DNA from: Roseovarius carneus
GTDB taxonomy: Bacteria; Pseudomonadota; Alphaproteobacteria; Rhodobacterales; Rhodobacteraceae
DNA length: 64,000 bases
Assembly (NCBI RefSeq): GCF_020141465.1
Contig: NZ_JAHSPD010000001.1
Location: forward strand, 496,001 to 560,000
Direction: 5' to 3'
Part shown: positions 1-11,792 of the stretch, one piece after another
How the letters are laid out: each line of letters opens with the position of its first letter
How positions within the stretch are numbered: the first letter of the stretch is position 1
Translations under genes and position numbers: made by a program
Notes under the pieces: generated by a model
The model's input: the letters and a program-made list of their open reading frames with translations, nothing else
The model's database searches: none
Told to the model about the DNA's origin: nothing

Positions 1-189
1 AACGCCGGTGATGATTTGAAGTGCCAGACAGAAGGTCAGGACGATGCCCCAGATCCACATCCAGTTGAGGTTCTTGGGCGTGGGCAACATCAGTGTGTCA
101 TATGCCAAGCCGGCGATCGGAAGGCGGCGGTGCAGCCACTTTTCGCCGCCCGACTTTGGCTCGTAAGAATCGTGTGGAATTCCACCCAT
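1..189 (-). CDS. petB: Cytochrome b of the bc1 complex, N-terminal part (runs off the window)
   Basis: This is the first 63 codons of cytochrome b, the membrane subunit of the ubiquinol:cytochrome c oxidoreductase that carries the two b haems and the quinol sites. The visible part starts [18 protein letters not shown], continues with the amphipathic stretch LHRRLPI, and enters the first membrane helix ([21 protein letters not shown]), as expected for the family. The gene begins 11 bases after the Rieske gene on the same strand, the standard fbc/pet order. The rest of the gene lies outside the window, so the haem ligands cannot be checked. Confidence 0.9.
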   Translation of the reverse strand, partial: MGGIPHDSYEPKSGGEKWLHRRLPIAGLAYDTLMLPTPKNLNWMWIWGIVLTFCLALQIITGV

Positions 190-200
190 TATTTCTGTCC

Positions 201-785
201 TTATCCCAATTTGATCGTCGTCGCGTCGACGAATACGGCCGGGGGAACCGGCAGGTTTTCGGGGGCGGGACCTTTTCGAATCCGCCCTGCTGTATCGTAG
301 TGCGATCCGTGGCAAGGGCAAAACCATCCGCCAAACTCGCCGGCACCATCACCCAGCGGGACACAGCCGAAATGCGTGCAAACGCCCATCATGACAAGCC
401 ATTCTTCCGCACCATCCTCGGATCCCTCGGCGGGCACCATTGTGCGGTTGATGTCCTCAGCCGACATGCCCTCTTCAAGATTGGCGTTGCGCGCAAAGGG
501 ATCTGGCAGCGTCGAAATGTCGACCGCGTTCGCGTCATCGATCTCCGCTTGTGTACGGCGGCGGATGAAGACGGGCTTGCCCAGCCATTTCACAGCGATC
601 TGCGTGCCGGGCTCTACACCGCTGATATCAACGCGGATTGAGCTCAAGGCCTGAACATCGGCGGATGGGTTCATCTGATTCACGAGGGGCCAAACAGCCG
701 CCCCGGTTGCTACGGCGCCTGCGCCGGCGGTGGCATAATAGAGGAAATCCCTCCGGGTGCCTTCGTTGTCATCTGCGTGGGACAC
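201..785 (-). CDS. petA: Ubiquinol-cytochrome c reductase iron-sulfur (Rieske) subunit
   Basis: A 194-residue Rieske protein that carries electrons from ubiquinol to cytochrome c1 at the periplasmic face of the inner membrane. An N-terminal twin-arginine motif (TRRDFLYYA) precedes one hydrophobic anchor helix, which is the normal Tat-dependent targeting of this subunit. The 2Fe-2S ligands are all present in [10 protein letters not shown] and CPCHGSHYD, two Cys-His pairs plus the disulfide cysteines. The start codon is GTG, chosen because a GGAG ribosome site lies just upstream and the Tat motif falls at the right distance. It is the first gene of the fbc operon, followed by cytochrome b. Confidence 0.96.
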   Translation of the reverse strand: MSHADDNEGTRRDFLYYATAGAGAVATGAAVWPLVNQMNPSADVQALSSIRVDISGVEPGTQIAVKWLGKPVFIRRRTQAEIDDANAVDISTLPDPFARNANLEEGMSAEDINRTMVPAEGSEDGAEEWLVMMGVCTHFGCVPLGDGAGEFGGWFCPCHGSHYDTAGRIRKGPAPENLPVPPAVFVDATTIKLG

Positions 786-1014
786 GAGGTTTACTCCATT
801 TAACTGGGGCCATCTTTGACCCTGGTCGCAATTGATTCCGAGCCCGCATTACAACCGGGTCTCTAACAGACGGTTATTTAGCGGGGGTTTTGTGGTGCGT
901 CCAGTCAACAATGCAGAACTTGTGATCAGAGCGCGCATCTGTCGCGCTTGAGCCGAGGCCGGGTCGGGTGTATGCACCTGACAACACGTGCACCAAGACG
1001 AAAGAGCTCCTGAT

Positions 1015-1701
1015 ATGCTGAAATACTTGAAAATAGCGGCCGCAGCCCTCCTGATGAGCGCCGCACCTGCCGTCGCCGAGATCGAACTGAGCCTCTATCT
1101 CGGCGTCCAGAGCGTGGATGAGAGCCGCGCGTCGGGCACGCTTCCGGGCGGTGCGGCCTTCAGCCGCAATGTCGCTTGGGACGGCAATCCTCTGGAGAAT
1201 CCCTATTATTACGGGGGGCGGATCACATGGTGGACGCAAAACAACCTCGGTTTCGGTGTGGAGGGTACACATGCCAATGCCTACGCCCCCGCAGCTGCGC
1301 GTGCGGCCATCGGTGTGGACCGGCTTGAGCTTTCCGACGGACACAACATCATCACCGCCAACGTGATGAAGCGCTGGCCCGAGGCCTTCGGTGCCCCCCG
1401 ATGGACGCCTTATGTGGGCGGCGGTCTTGGTATCGCAATGCCGCATGTGGATATTCAGGTTACTGGCGCTGGCGGGCGGACATTTGATTATGAGCAGACC
1501 GGCCTCGCGCTGCGTGGTATCGCGGGTATGAAATACGCATTGAACGACCGCTGGTCGCTCTTTGGGGAGTATCAGGCCACGTGGTCAGACAATGACATCA
1601 CCATCGACGCAGACCCCACTGTGCCCGGTCAGACGGATGGCAAGCTGCGAACCGAGCTTTTCACCCACGCGGTCAATATCGGCATCAGCTACAATTTCTG
1701 A
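1015..1701 (+). CDS. Outer-membrane beta-barrel protein, possibly LpxQ-like lipid A oxidase
   Basis: A 228-residue precursor with a clear signal peptide (about residues 1-21, ending APAVAE) followed by alternating short strands rich in Tyr, Trp and Gly, and a C-terminal phenylalanine (ISYNF), the usual mark of a barrel inserted by Bam. Stretches such as FGVEGTHANAYA, DGHNIITANVMKRWP and TPYVGGGLG recall the rhizobial lipid A oxidase (LpxQ) barrel family as I remember it, so modification of lipid A is a reasonable guess. It could equally be a structural barrel of the same fold. An in-frame ATG nine codons upstream lacks a good ribosome site. The gene stands alone between divergent petA and a convergent GST gene and ends at an intrinsic terminator. 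Confidence 0.65.
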   Translation: MLKYLKIAAAALLMSAAPAVAEIELSLYLGVQSVDESRASGTLPGGAAFSRNVAWDGNPLENPYYYGGRITWWTQNNLGFGVEGTHANAYAPAAARAAIGVDRLELSDGHNIITANVMKRWPEAFGAPRWTPYVGGGLGIAMPHVDIQVTGAGGRTFDYEQTGLALRGIAGMKYALNDRWSLFGEYQATWSDNDITIDADPTVPGQTDGKLRTELFTHAVNIGISYNF

Positions 1702-1724
1702 GCCTTATCTCACGAAAAGCTTTG

Positions 1725-1754
1725 AAAGGCGCCCTTATCCGGGGCGCCTTTTTT
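1725..1754 (+). terminator. Intrinsic terminator after the outer-membrane protein gene
   Basis: A ten-base stem (AAAGGCGCCC paired with GGGCGCCTTT) with a seven-base loop runs into a T tract about 25 bases after the stop codon. It lies just before the convergent GST stop. An A run on the other side could let it act in both directions. Confidence 0.85.
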
Positions 1755-1761
1755 GCGGCTC

Positions 1762-2364
1762 TCACTCAGGCCGGGTGGCTTCCATGCTGGCTCGCTTTGA
1801 GAAAACGCCATGCCACGCCGCCAGTTGCGGACGCACGCCGCGCCATTCCCGCTCCACATGGCGGAAATCCAGATAGCCAAGCGCACATGCCACGGCGATC
1901 TGCCCCATATCGAGCGGGCCTGCCAGATGGCTCATCCAGCGCGCCTCCAGAGCATCAAGGCTGCGCTCCACCTTGGTCCATTGCGCCTCAATCCAGACGT
2001 CATAGTGCAGTTCTTCTGGCCGCACGCGCCCCTCGTAAACCATCAAGATTGCCGCATCCATGATCCCGTCCGCCGTCGCCTCAAGCGTCAGCGTCTCCCA
2101 TATCCGTGCCTCGGGGTAGAGCACACCGCCCACTTGGGCATCGAGATAGCGGCAGATCACCCGGCTATCGTAAAGCGCCGGGCCACCCTCGCGGATCAGC
2201 GCGGGGATTTTGCCCACCGGGTTTGTCGCGGCAAGGTCGGCGGGCGTGGCTACCGGTGAGGCCGCAACCATCTGCACCTCAACCGTTTCCAGCTGTCCGG
2301 TCTCATGCAGCAAGGCCATGACCTTGCGGCCAAAGGGCGATGGGGCGGCGGTGAGAAGTTTCAT
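1762..2364 (-). CDS. Glutathione S-transferase family protein
   Basis: A 200-residue protein with the two-part GST architecture. The N-terminal thioredoxin-like domain (about 1-80) begins MKLLTAAPSPFGRKV, with the SPFGRK segment where GSTs place the catalytic or glutathione-binding residue. It has the cis-proline segment NPVGKIPALI and ends at YDSRVICRYLD, followed by a helical C-terminal domain. Substrate cannot be told from the sequence. An upstream in-frame ATG was rejected because AAGGAG lies eight bases before the chosen start. The gene is monocistronic and faces the outer-membrane protein gene. Confidence 0.88.
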   Translation of the reverse strand: MKLLTAAPSPFGRKVMALLHETGQLETVEVQMVAASPVATPADLAATNPVGKIPALIREGGPALYDSRVICRYLDAQVGGVLYPEARIWETLTLEATADGIMDAAILMVYEGRVRPEELHYDVWIEAQWTKVERSLDALEARWMSHLAGPLDMGQIAVACALGYLDFRHVEREWRGVRPQLAAWHGVFSKRASMEATRPE

Positions 2365-2437
2365 GATAGGCGCTCCTTTTAGGCTACCCAAAGCCTAGGC
2401 GTGGGCCTGCGCGCTGTCCAGCAGCACGCCGCGCGCC

Positions 2438-3685
2438 TCAGACCGCGATCAGCTGCGCGCCGTCGGTCCCGGTGACGCGGGCAGACACGATCTGGCCTTC
2501 GGGCTTCGGCGCGGTGAAGCTTACTTCGGTGAACTGTTCGGTGCGCCCCATATGCGGGTTTTCCATCAGCACTTTGTGCTCGGCACCAATCTGTGCGGCA
2601 AGATGCCGTGTGACCTGCTCGGCGCCAAGCGCCCTGAGCCGCGCTGCCCGCTCCTTGATCGCGGGGCCATGCACTTGCGGCATCCGCGCGGCGGGGGTTC
2701 CGGGGCGCGGGCTATAGGGAAAGACGTGCAGCCATGTCAGCCCACAGTCCTCGACAAGCGCCAGCGAGTTCTCGAACTGCGTCTCTGTCTCGGTCGGAAA
2801 CCCTGCAATGATATCCGCGCCAAAGGTCATGTCGGGGCGCAGCGCGCGCGCGTCTTGCGCAAAGCGGATCGCGTCATCGCGTAGATGCCGCCGTTTCATC
2901 CGTTTGAGGATCAGATCATCACCATGCTGAAGGCTGAGATGCAGATGCGGCATCAGGCGCGGCTCGGTCGCGATGGCCTGCATCAGGTTTTCGTCCACCT
3001 CGATCGAATCAATCGAGCTGATCCGCAAGCGTGGCACATCCGTGAGCTTGAGGATACGCATCACCAGATCGCCCAAGCGCGGCTCCGATGGCAGATCTGC
3101 CCCCCATGAGGTCAGATCCACCCCCGTCAGCACCACCTCATTATAGCCGCGCTGCACCAGCCGCTTGATCTGGTCCACCACGACGCCCGCCGGAACCGAC
3201 CGCGAATTGCCGCGACCGTAGGGAATGATGCAAAACGTGCAGCGATGATCGCAGCCGTTCTGGACCTGAACATAGGCCCGGCTGCGCGTGCCAAAGCCGT
3301 CAATCAGGTGCCCGGCGGTCTCGGTCACGGACATGATATCATCGACCTGCACAGGCTCGGTCCCGAAATCGCCGGCGAGACCCGCCCATGTGGCGGGCTG
3401 CATCTTCTCGGTATTGCCGATCACGGCATCCACCTCGTCCATCGCAGCGAATGTCTCGGGCTCAGTCTGGGCCGCACAGCCCGTCACAATGAGACGCGCA
3501 CCGGGATGGGCGCGGCGCAGTTTGCGGATTTCCTGCCGGGCCTTGCGCACCGCCTCGGCGGTCACGGCGCAAGTGTTGATCACCACGGCGTTCTCCAGCC
3601 CCGCTTGCGCGCTCAGCTCCTTCATCGCCTCGGTCTCATAAGCATTAAGGCGGCAGCCGTGGTTTGCAAAGACAGGCGCACTCAT
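2438..3685 (-). CDS. mtaB: tRNA t6A37 methylthiotransferase (MtaB family)
   Basis: A 415-residue radical-SAM methylthiotransferase, predicted to convert t6A37 to ms2t6A37 in tRNAs reading ANN codons. The N-terminal domain has the three cysteines of the second iron-sulfur cluster ([19 protein letters not shown] and GCAAQTEP). The radical-SAM motif CDHRCTFC follows near residue 145, and a TRAM-like tail closes the protein. The [11 protein letters not shown] opening is typical of MtaB rather than MiaB or RimO. The start overlaps the dapF stop as ATGA, which decides the start over longer in-frame alternatives and implies translational coupling. tRNA-Lys(UUU), encoded about 1 kb upstream, is a plausible substrate. 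Confidence 0.93.
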   Translation of the reverse strand: MSAPVFANHGCRLNAYETEAMKELSAQAGLENAVVINTCAVTAEAVRKARQEIRKLRRAHPGARLIVTGCAAQTEPETFAAMDEVDAVIGNTEKMQPATWAGLAGDFGTEPVQVDDIMSVTETAGHLIDGFGTRSRAYVQVQNGCDHRCTFCIIPYGRGNSRSVPAGVVVDQIKRLVQRGYNEVVLTGVDLTSWGADLPSEPRLGDLVMRILKLTDVPRLRISSIDSIEVDENLMQAIATEPRLMPHLHLSLQHGDDLILKRMKRRHLRDDAIRFAQDARALRPDMTFGADIIAGFPTETETQFENSLALVEDCGLTWLHVFPYSPRPGTPAARMPQVHGPAIKERAARLRALGAEQVTRHLAAQIGAEHKVLMENPHMGRTEQFTEVSFTAPKPEGQIVSARVTGTDGAQLIAV

Positions 3686-4539
3686 GTCAGGCTCTCCATG
3701 AACGCCCGCGTGAGCGTACCCGAGGCCACATGCATCGTCGGCCCGGTCATCCAGACGCCATCCTCGCGCCACTCCACCTGCAACGTGCCGCCATCGAGAT
3801 CAATCCGCACAGCACGGCCCGTCAGGCCCCTGCGCACGGCCGCCACAGCCACGGCGCAAGACGATGAGCCTGACGCCAAGGTAACCCCCACGCCCCGCTC
3901 CCACACCCGCATCCTGAGGTGGTCAGGGCCGATGACGCTCGCCACCTGCACATTGGTGCGCTCAGGGTAAAGTGGATGATGCCCATAACGCGGACCAAAT
4001 GTCTCAAGCGGAATGGCCTCGGCATCATCGACGAAAAACGTGCAATGCGGGTTGCCCATGCCCGTGGCCACCGGCGCGCCCTCAATAGGAAGCTCAAGCG
4101 TATCCATCGCCTCGGCCAGCGGAATGTCGCGCCACTCAAGCTGCGGCTGGCCCATATTTACGGATGTAAGCCCCCCACCTGCATCACGCGCAAAGAGATC
4201 GCCCCGCGCGGTGGTCAGGTGCAGCGCGTCTCGCCCGCTCTCGTCCATAAGATAGCGCGCGATACAGCGCGTGGCATTTCCACAAGCGGCAGAGGTGCTG
4301 CCATCGCTGTTGTAAAACGTCAGATGGGCGTCCGCCGCGCCATCCGTGATGACCGCAAGTTGGTCAAATCCGATGCCCCGGTGCCGGTCGCCCAAGGCGC
4401 GCGCCAAAGACGCACTTACCTCCAGCGCCTGTGCATGCGTATCCAGCACGCGCCCTTTGCGCGCGTCCAGCACGACAAAGTCGTTGCCCAGCCCATGCAT
4501 CTTCATGAAAGGCCATTCTATATCGCGCACATCCACCAT
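3682..4539 (-). CDS. dapF: Diaminopimelate epimerase
   Basis: A 285-residue DapF, which interconverts LL- and meso-diaminopimelate for lysine and peptidoglycan synthesis. The N-terminal half carries [11 protein letters not shown] and the first catalytic cysteine in AACGNATRC. The second half carries the other in [11 protein letters not shown], slightly divergent from the more usual ACGTGAC form but keeping the cysteine. The start used is the ATG giving [17 protein letters not shown] start 11 codons later is also possible, and one 20 codons earlier would add an unusual tail. Translation is coupled to mtaB by an ATGA overlap. Confidence 0.93.
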   Translation of the reverse strand: MVDVRDIEWPFMKMHGLGNDFVVLDARKGRVLDTHAQALEVSASLARALGDRHRGIGFDQLAVITDGAADAHLTFYNSDGSTSAACGNATRCIARYLMDESGRDALHLTTARGDLFARDAGGGLTSVNMGQPQLEWRDIPLAEAMDTLELPIEGAPVATGMGNPHCTFFVDDAEAIPLETFGPRYGHHPLYPERTNVQVASVIGPDHLRMRVWERGVGVTLASGSSSCAVAVAAVRRGLTGRAVRIDLDGGTLQVEWREDGVWMTGPTMHVASGTLTRAFMESLT

Positions 4540-4647
4540 CCTCGCGCATATAGACGGGGTGCCGGGACGAATCCAGCATCCTCGCCCAATATAACTCAAA
4601 TCAGGGGTTGACCCTCCCCGGCTCTCTTTCTAGATACCCGGTCTAGT

Positions 4648-4723
4648 GGGCCCTTAGCTCAGTTGGTAGAGCAACTGACTTTTAATCAGTAGGTCGTTGG
4701 TTCGAACCCAACAGGGCTCACCA
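4648..4723 (+). tRNA. tRNA-Lys (anticodon TTT)
   Basis: A 76-base cloverleaf with a 7-bp acceptor stem (GGGCCCT with AGGGCTC, one G-T pair), a D arm with AGTTGGTAGA, an anticodon stem ACTGA/TCAGT enclosing loop CTTTTAA, and a T arm with GGTTCGAACCC. The anticodon is TTT. The 3' CCA is encoded in the DNA. No other tRNA or obvious terminator follows; about 300 bases later lies an IS3 remnant. Confidence 0.97.
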
Positions 4724-5020
4724 CTTTTCCATATAAATCATTAACTTACGCACCGAACGCGATATCGAAAACTATCTGTTAGCGGTTGCCAGAAGCTATA
4801 CGGAAGCACGCGCGCCCGTAATTTCTTCGGCTCACGGTGCGGCGGTCAAGTCACACCCCTGAGTCGGGTGAGCGATATCTTGGAATAGTTCTGCGCCGAG
4901 CTCGGCCTCGGAGCTAGAAAAACGACTGCTAAACCTGCACCCCTCATATAGGCACTTCCAGCCATGGCTGCCGTTCACCTCGTGGCCCCCTGATGCCGCG
5001 AAGCTACCGTCAAAGCAAAC
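4724..5020. other. Non-coding stretch between tRNA-Lys and the IS3 remnant
   Basis: About 300 bases without a convincing reading frame, ribosome site or hairpin terminator. I see no tRNA fragment or direct repeat of the tRNA 3' end that would mark an integration site. It may be debris from old insertions, but nothing in it can be named. Confidence 0.5.
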
Positions 5021-5040
5021 TGAGGTACGCCTAGCTTCCT
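5021..5040. repeat. Candidate terminal inverted repeat of an IS3-family element
   Basis: The stretch TGAGGTACGCCTAGCTTCC begins with TGA, has a GCC core and ends in TTCC, like many IS3-family ends. It directly abuts the restored stop codon of the transposase remnant, where an IS3 right end is expected. No matching left-end copy was found, so this is a positional argument. Confidence 0.5.
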
Positions 5041-5337
5041 ATACGCCGGCCTCGTTCATTTTCTCTTGTTCTGTTTCCCAGTCACCCGGTGGCAGCATGC
5101 CGTTGTTGGGTGCTTGCGGGTTGGGTTATAAAATATCTCGATGTAGTCCAACACATCCTGCCTTGCCGCATCGCGTGTGATGTATGTTCGCGGCCTGATG
5201 GGGTCGCGCTTCAACAGGTGGAAGAAACTCTCGGGCACAGCATTGTCATGGCAATTTCCATGCCTACTCATACTGGCGTCCAGATTGTGTTTGCCAAGGA
5301 GTGATTACCACTCTTCGCCAGTGAAATGGGCGGACTC
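5039..5337 (-). pseudogene. IS3-family transposase OrfB, decayed C-terminal fragment
   Basis: The remnant encodes the end of the DDE integrase core. The stretch MSRHGNCHDNAVPESFFHLL holds the catalytic glutamate of IS3-type OrfB, and DYIEIFYNPTRKH is the usual C-terminal signature. Two disabling changes are visible. A TAA at 5305-5307 interrupts the frame between EEW and SLLGKH, where relatives have Gln. A one-base loss near 5108 shifts the frame; undoing it restores NNGMLPPGDWETE and NEAGV before a stop at the inverted repeat. The N-terminal part of OrfB and all of OrfA are missing, so the element cannot move. Confidence 0.85.
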
Positions 5338-5522
5338 AAACGGTCATCGCAACGCTCAGCCTGCCCCCTGCCGACAACGAGCGTATCAATGATCTCAACC
5401 GACATGGGTATATCCTCCGCAGAAATTTGGTGTTCCGCGAGACTATACTTCAGCCCCAAGAGGCTTCAAACAACGCAATATTTAAGCAGTGATTGCGCAC
5501 AGATTAACGCAGGACAACCCCC

Positions 5523-7955
<2,433 letters not shown>

Positions 7956-8025
7956 TCATTTTGTCTGGTTTATACGGTCTATGGGGGGGATTGTCACGTG
8001 CAGACCCCATATTTTGTGGCCCACC

Positions 8026-9129
8026 TCAGCCCAAGCGCATCATCGAAAGCCCCGCCTCTTCGGTCACCTCCAAATGCTGCGCCCGCACGCCCAGCTCGGC
8101 AAAAAGCTCAGGCCCCGTGCCCGTCATCCAGGCCTGTGTACCCAGCCCGCAAATCTCATCATAAAGTGCCGCACGCCGCCCCGCATCAAGATGCGCCGCC
8201 ACCTCATCCAGCAAGAGCAACGGCGTCGCCCCGAAATCCGCCTGAAGCGCCCGCGCATTGGCAAGGATGAGAGACACCAAAAGCGCCTTCTGCTCTCCGG
8301 TGGAGCAATCCTTGGCAGGAATCCCCTTGGCCGCATAAACCCCGTACAAATCCGCCCGGTGCGGCCCAATCAGCGTCCGCCCCGCCGCCATATCCCGGAA
8401 CCGGCTTTCCGACAGGGCATCGCGGTAATCCCCCTCGCTGGCAGGCATCTCGCCCTCGGTCGCCGTAATCTCCAGCGCCGCCACCGGAAAAGCCGTCTCC
8501 GCCGCATCTTGCGCAGTATGAAGCGCCTCCAGCGCGCTGCGGCGCCCGGCATCTATTTCCGCGCCCGATCGGGCCATCTGCGCCTCAAGCGCCACATACC
8601 AATGCCCGTCGCGCACCTGATCCTTCAGCAATCGGTTGCGCTCGCGCATCGCTTTTTCAAATGCCAGAACGGCCTCGCCATGGCTGGGCAGAAAGCTCAT
8701 TGTCATGCGGTCCAAAAACCGCCGCCGCCCTTCCGCCCCCTCTATCCAGAGCCGGTCCATCGAAGGCACAAGCCACAGCACCCGCGCCAATCTACCAAGG
8801 GCCAGCTGCGCCGCCGCCTTGCCGTCAATCCGCGTCTGCCGGGAGGCCCCCTCCTCGGACCACATCTCGATCTCATGCACACGGCCCAGAGATTGCAATA
8901 CCCCCGTCACCTTCCAGCCCACAGCCTCAGGTCGGCGCACCATATCCGCCGCCGCCGCCCGGCGCATGCCACGCCCCGGAGAAAAAAGAGAGACAGCCTC
9001 AATCAGATTGGTTTTGCCCGCGCCATTGGGCCCATGGATCGCCACAGGCCGCGCATCCACCTCCAAGCCAAGCGATTTATGCGACCGAAAATGCGACAGG
9101 CTCAATGACGACAAAGAAAGGCCAGTCAT
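8026..9129 (-). CDS. recF: DNA replication and repair protein RecF
   Basis: A 367-residue SMC-like ATPase that helps load RecA at gaps covered by single-strand binding protein. Walker A is GPNGAGKTNLIEA near residue 35, and the signature with Walker B is LLLLDEVAAHLD near residue 310. The region between lacks a long coiled coil, as in RecF. It lies 44 bases after dnaN on the same strand. The gap is filled by an AT-rich motif that ends in a purine-rich ribosome site and recurs before rfbD near 60 kb. Confidence 0.96.
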   Translation of the reverse strand: MTGLSLSSLSLSHFRSHKSLGLEVDARPVAIHGPNGAGKTNLIEAVSLFSPGRGMRRAAAADMVRRPEAVGWKVTGVLQSLGRVHEIEMWSEEGASRQTRIDGKAAAQLALGRLARVLWLVPSMDRLWIEGAEGRRRFLDRMTMSFLPSHGEAVLAFEKAMRERNRLLKDQVRDGHWYVALEAQMARSGAEIDAGRRSALEALHTAQDAAETAFPVAALEITATEGEMPASEGDYRDALSESRFRDMAAGRTLIGPHRADLYGVYAAKGIPAKDCSTGEQKALLVSLILANARALQADFGATPLLLLDEVAAHLDAGRRAALYDEICGLGTQAWMTGTGPELFAELGVRAQHLEVTEEAGLSMMRLG

Positions 9130-9136
9130 GCCCGGC

Positions 9137-9162
9137 CTTTCTTCTTTGCAAAAATACTCAAA
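9137..9162 (-). repeat. Intergenic motif, copy 1 (between dnaN and recF)
   Basis: Read on the minus strand this 26-base stretch begins TTTGAGTATTTTTGC and ends AAGAAGAAAG, seven bases before the recF start. A second copy, differing at one base, lies directly before rfbD (59966-59992). The purine-rich 3' part probably serves as a ribosome binding site; the role of the AT-rich 5' half is unknown. Confidence 0.75.
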
Positions 9163-9173
9163 TCAAACAGGTG

Positions 9174-10292
9174 TCACACGCGCATCGGCATGACGACATA
9201 GACCGCCGATTGGTCATTGCCCTCGCGCATCAACGTCGGATCGCCTGCGGAGTTGAAGAGAAACACAGCGTTCTCACGGTCCACCTGGCTTGCAATTTCC
9301 AACAGGTATTTCGCGTTGAACCCGATCTCAAGCCGCTCATCGCCATAAGCCACGACCAGCTCTTCTTCGGCCGCCCCGCTATCGGGCGCATTTACGCTCA
9401 GCACCAGACGGTCCTCATCCAGCGACAGCTTCACCGCGCGCGACCTCTCGGAGCTGACGGTCGCCACACGGTCAACCGCGCGCGCAAACTCAGCGGCATC
9501 CACCTCCATCTTGCGGGTGTTGCCTTGCGGAATGACCCGTGTGTAGTCGGGGAACGTCCCGTCGATCACCTTCGATGTCAGCGTGATCTCTGGCGTCGCA
9601 AAACGGATCTTTGTCTCGCTCACCGACACGGCAATGATCGCCTCGTCATCATCCAGCAGTTTCCGCAGCTCTCCCACGGTCTTGCGCGGCACGATCACGC
9701 CGGGCATGTCGCCCGCACCCTCGGGCAGTTCGGCATCAATGCGTGCCAAACGGTGCCCATCCGTCGCCACACAGCGCAGAACCTTGCCGCCATCGGCCTC
9801 GGACACATGCATATAAACGCCGTTGAGATAATAGCGCGTCTCCTCGGTGGAGATCGCAAATTTGGACTTGTCGAAAAGCCGCCGCAGCTCCGGCGCTTTG
9901 GCCGAGAAGTTGCTGGCATATTCAGAGCTTGCCATCACCGGAAAATCTTCGCGTGGCAATGTGGCAAGGTTGAAATGCGAACGCCCCGCCTCGACGGTCA
10001 ACCGCCCGGCGGCCCCATCATCGGTCAGCGTGACAAGCGCCCCATCGGGAAGTTTGCGCACGATCTCATGCAGCATCACAGCGGAGACGGTGGTGGCCCC
10101 TGCGCGCTCGACCTGAGCCGCCGCTTTGTCGACCACTTCAATATCCAGATCAGTGGCGCGGAAATGCACGCCATCGCCTTCGGCCTCGATGAGGACATTG
10201 GCGAGGATCGGAATCGTATTGCGCCGTTCCACCACGGATTGGGCTTGGCTTACGGCCTTTAGCAATACGCCGCGTTCAATGCTCAGCTTCAT
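9174..10292 (-). CDS. dnaN: DNA polymerase III beta subunit (sliding clamp)
   Basis: A 372-residue clamp, the normal length for three repeated domains. It opens MKLSIERGVLLKAVSQAQSVVERRNTIP in pieces typical of DnaN, contains CVATDGHRLAR, and ends YVVMPMRV with the hydrophobic tail that forms the partner-binding pocket. The start is the ATG giving MKLSIERG; a 16-codon upstream extension does not look like DnaN. It is encoded 123 bases after dnaA, in the conserved order with recF and gyrB. Confidence 0.97.
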   Translation of the reverse strand: MKLSIERGVLLKAVSQAQSVVERRNTIPILANVLIEAEGDGVHFRATDLDIEVVDKAAAQVERAGATTVSAVMLHEIVRKLPDGALVTLTDDGAAGRLTVEAGRSHFNLATLPREDFPVMASSEYASNFSAKAPELRRLFDKSKFAISTEETRYYLNGVYMHVSEADGGKVLRCVATDGHRLARIDAELPEGAGDMPGVIVPRKTVGELRKLLDDDEAIIAVSVSETKIRFATPEITLTSKVIDGTFPDYTRVIPQGNTRKMEVDAAEFARAVDRVATVSSERSRAVKLSLDEDRLVLSVNAPDSGAAEEELVVAYGDERLEIGFNAKYLLEIASQVDRENAVFLFNSAGDPTLMREGNDQSAVYVVMPMRV

Positions 10293-10415
10293 GCCCTTGC
10301 TCCTTGAAATCCTTCCGGCACAAAGGGCCGGGAAGCGCACGTTACCAAACGCAGGCCCGCGCTCAACCCCTTAATGCATCTCAGGTGATGTGAAACAGGC
10401 ACTGTGGCCACAGGC

Positions 10416-11792
10416 CTACGCTTCGAGCGTGCGGCGCAACAGGTCCAGATCCTCGGCGATCTGCCCGTCTTCGCGGCGCAGCTCATCAATCCGGCGCACG
10501 CCGTGCATGACCGTGGTGTGGTCGCGCCCACCAAAGCGCCGTCCAATCTCGGGAAGGCTGCGCGAGGTCATTTCCTTGCTGAGAAACATCGCCACCTGCC
10601 GGGGTCGGGCAAAAACCCGCACCCGTTTGGGGCCGACAAGATCGCTCAGCCGAATATTGTAGTGATCCGACACCTGCCGCTGGATTTCCTCCACCGTCAC
10701 CTGCCGCTCGGAGGCGCGCAAAACATCCGTGAGACATTCCTGCGTCAACTCAAGCGTGATTTCCTTGCCGATGAGCGAGGCGAACGCGAAAAGCCGCGTC
10801 AGCGCCCCTTCCAGAACCCGCACATTCTTGCTGATCCGGTGCGCGAGAAATTCAAGCACGCCGTCAGTCAACGTCACATCCGGGTATTGCCCACGATAAT
10901 ATTCGACCTTGGATTGCAGGATGCCGAGGCGCAGTTCGTAATTGGTGGGATGCAGATCCACCACCAACCCGCATTGCAGGCGGCTGCGGATACGCTCTTC
11001 GAGGTTCTCGATCTCGGTCGGCGCGCGGTCAGCGGAGATGATGATCTGCTTATGCTGATCCACCAACGCATTGAAAGTGTGGAAAAACTCCTCTTGCGTA
11101 CTGTCTTTGCCAGCAATGAATTGCACATCATCGACCATCAAAACATCGACCGAGCGGAACATCTCTTTGAAGTCCATCATTTTGCGCTCGCGCAGGGCTT
11201 GCACGAAGCGGTACATGAACTGCTCTGCCGAGAGGTACAGCACATTAAGGTCCGGCTGGCGCGCCTGAAGCTCCCACGCGATGGCGTGCATCAGGTGCGT
11301 TTTGCCAAGGCCCACGCCGCCATAAAGAAAGAGAGGGTTGAACGTGACGGGACCGCCCTCGGCCACGCGCTTGGCTGCGGCATGCGCCAGCTCATTGGGC
11401 TTGCCCACGACAAAACTGTCGAAGGTAAAGCGTTTGTCCAAAGGCGCTGCCGGGATTTGAGCGTCGCGCACGGGTGCGGCCTTTGCAGGGCGCGGCGCGC
11501 GCGGAGCGGGCTGAGCATTATTGGCGGGCACTTTAAAATGCACGCGGCGGATCGCGGGATCAACGCTGCGCACATGATAAAGAATCTGATCGCCAAATTT
11601 CTGCGAGACGTAATTGCCGAAAAACGTGGTGGCGACATCAAAAGTGGCCACACCATCGGCGACCTCGCTCAGATCAAGCGGTTCGATCCATGTCGTGAAA
11701 TTGCTGCTGCCTACGCTAGCCTGAAGGTCTTGCTTTACTTGGCCCCATTGCTCTTTGCCCCACGCACATTCGCCTCGGTATTCTTTTGTCAT
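10416..11792 (-). CDS. dnaA: Chromosomal replication initiator protein DnaA
   Basis: A 458-residue DnaA with four domains: an N-terminal oligomerisation domain (about 1-90), a short linker rich in Pro and Ala (about 91-115), the AAA+ domain with Walker A GGVGLGKT (158-165) and Walker B VLMVDDVQF (217-225), and a C-terminal DNA-binding domain with the signature GRDHTTVMHGVRRI. An in-frame extension of 33 codons was rejected because the family begins close to MTKEYRGECAWGK. The upstream gap to rpsT holds several dyads but no recognisable DnaA box. Confidence 0.97.
   Translation of the reverse strand: MTKEYRGECAWGKEQWGQVKQDLQASVGSSNFTTWIEPLDLSEVADGVATFDVATTFFGNYVSQKFGDQILYHVRSVDPAIRRVHFKVPANNAQPAPRAPRPAKAAPVRDAQIPAAPLDKRFTFDSFVVGKPNELAHAAAKRVAEGGPVTFNPLFLYGGVGLGKTHLMHAIAWELQARQPDLNVLYLSAEQFMYRFVQALRERKMMDFKEMFRSVDVLMVDDVQFIAGKDSTQEEFFHTFNALVDQHKQIIISADRAPTEIENLEERIRSRLQCGLVVDLHPTNYELRLGILQSKVEYYRGQYPDVTLTDGVLEFLAHRISKNVRVLEGALTRLFAFASLIGKEITLELTQECLTDVLRASERQVTVEEIQRQVSDHYNIRLSDLVGPKRVRVFARPRQVAMFLSKEMTSRSLPEIGRRFGGRDHTTVMHGVRRIDELRREDGQIAEDLDLLRRTLEA

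Noticed and set aside
5268-5459. Small minus-strand frame upstream of the IS3 fragment
   Set aside because: It is out of frame with the transposase remnant, has no domain or ribosome site, and probably reads through decayed IS sequence.
8661-10262. Long plus-strand frame opposite recF and dnaN
   Set aside because: It crosses two conserved genes in antisense with low-complexity product; a composition artefact.
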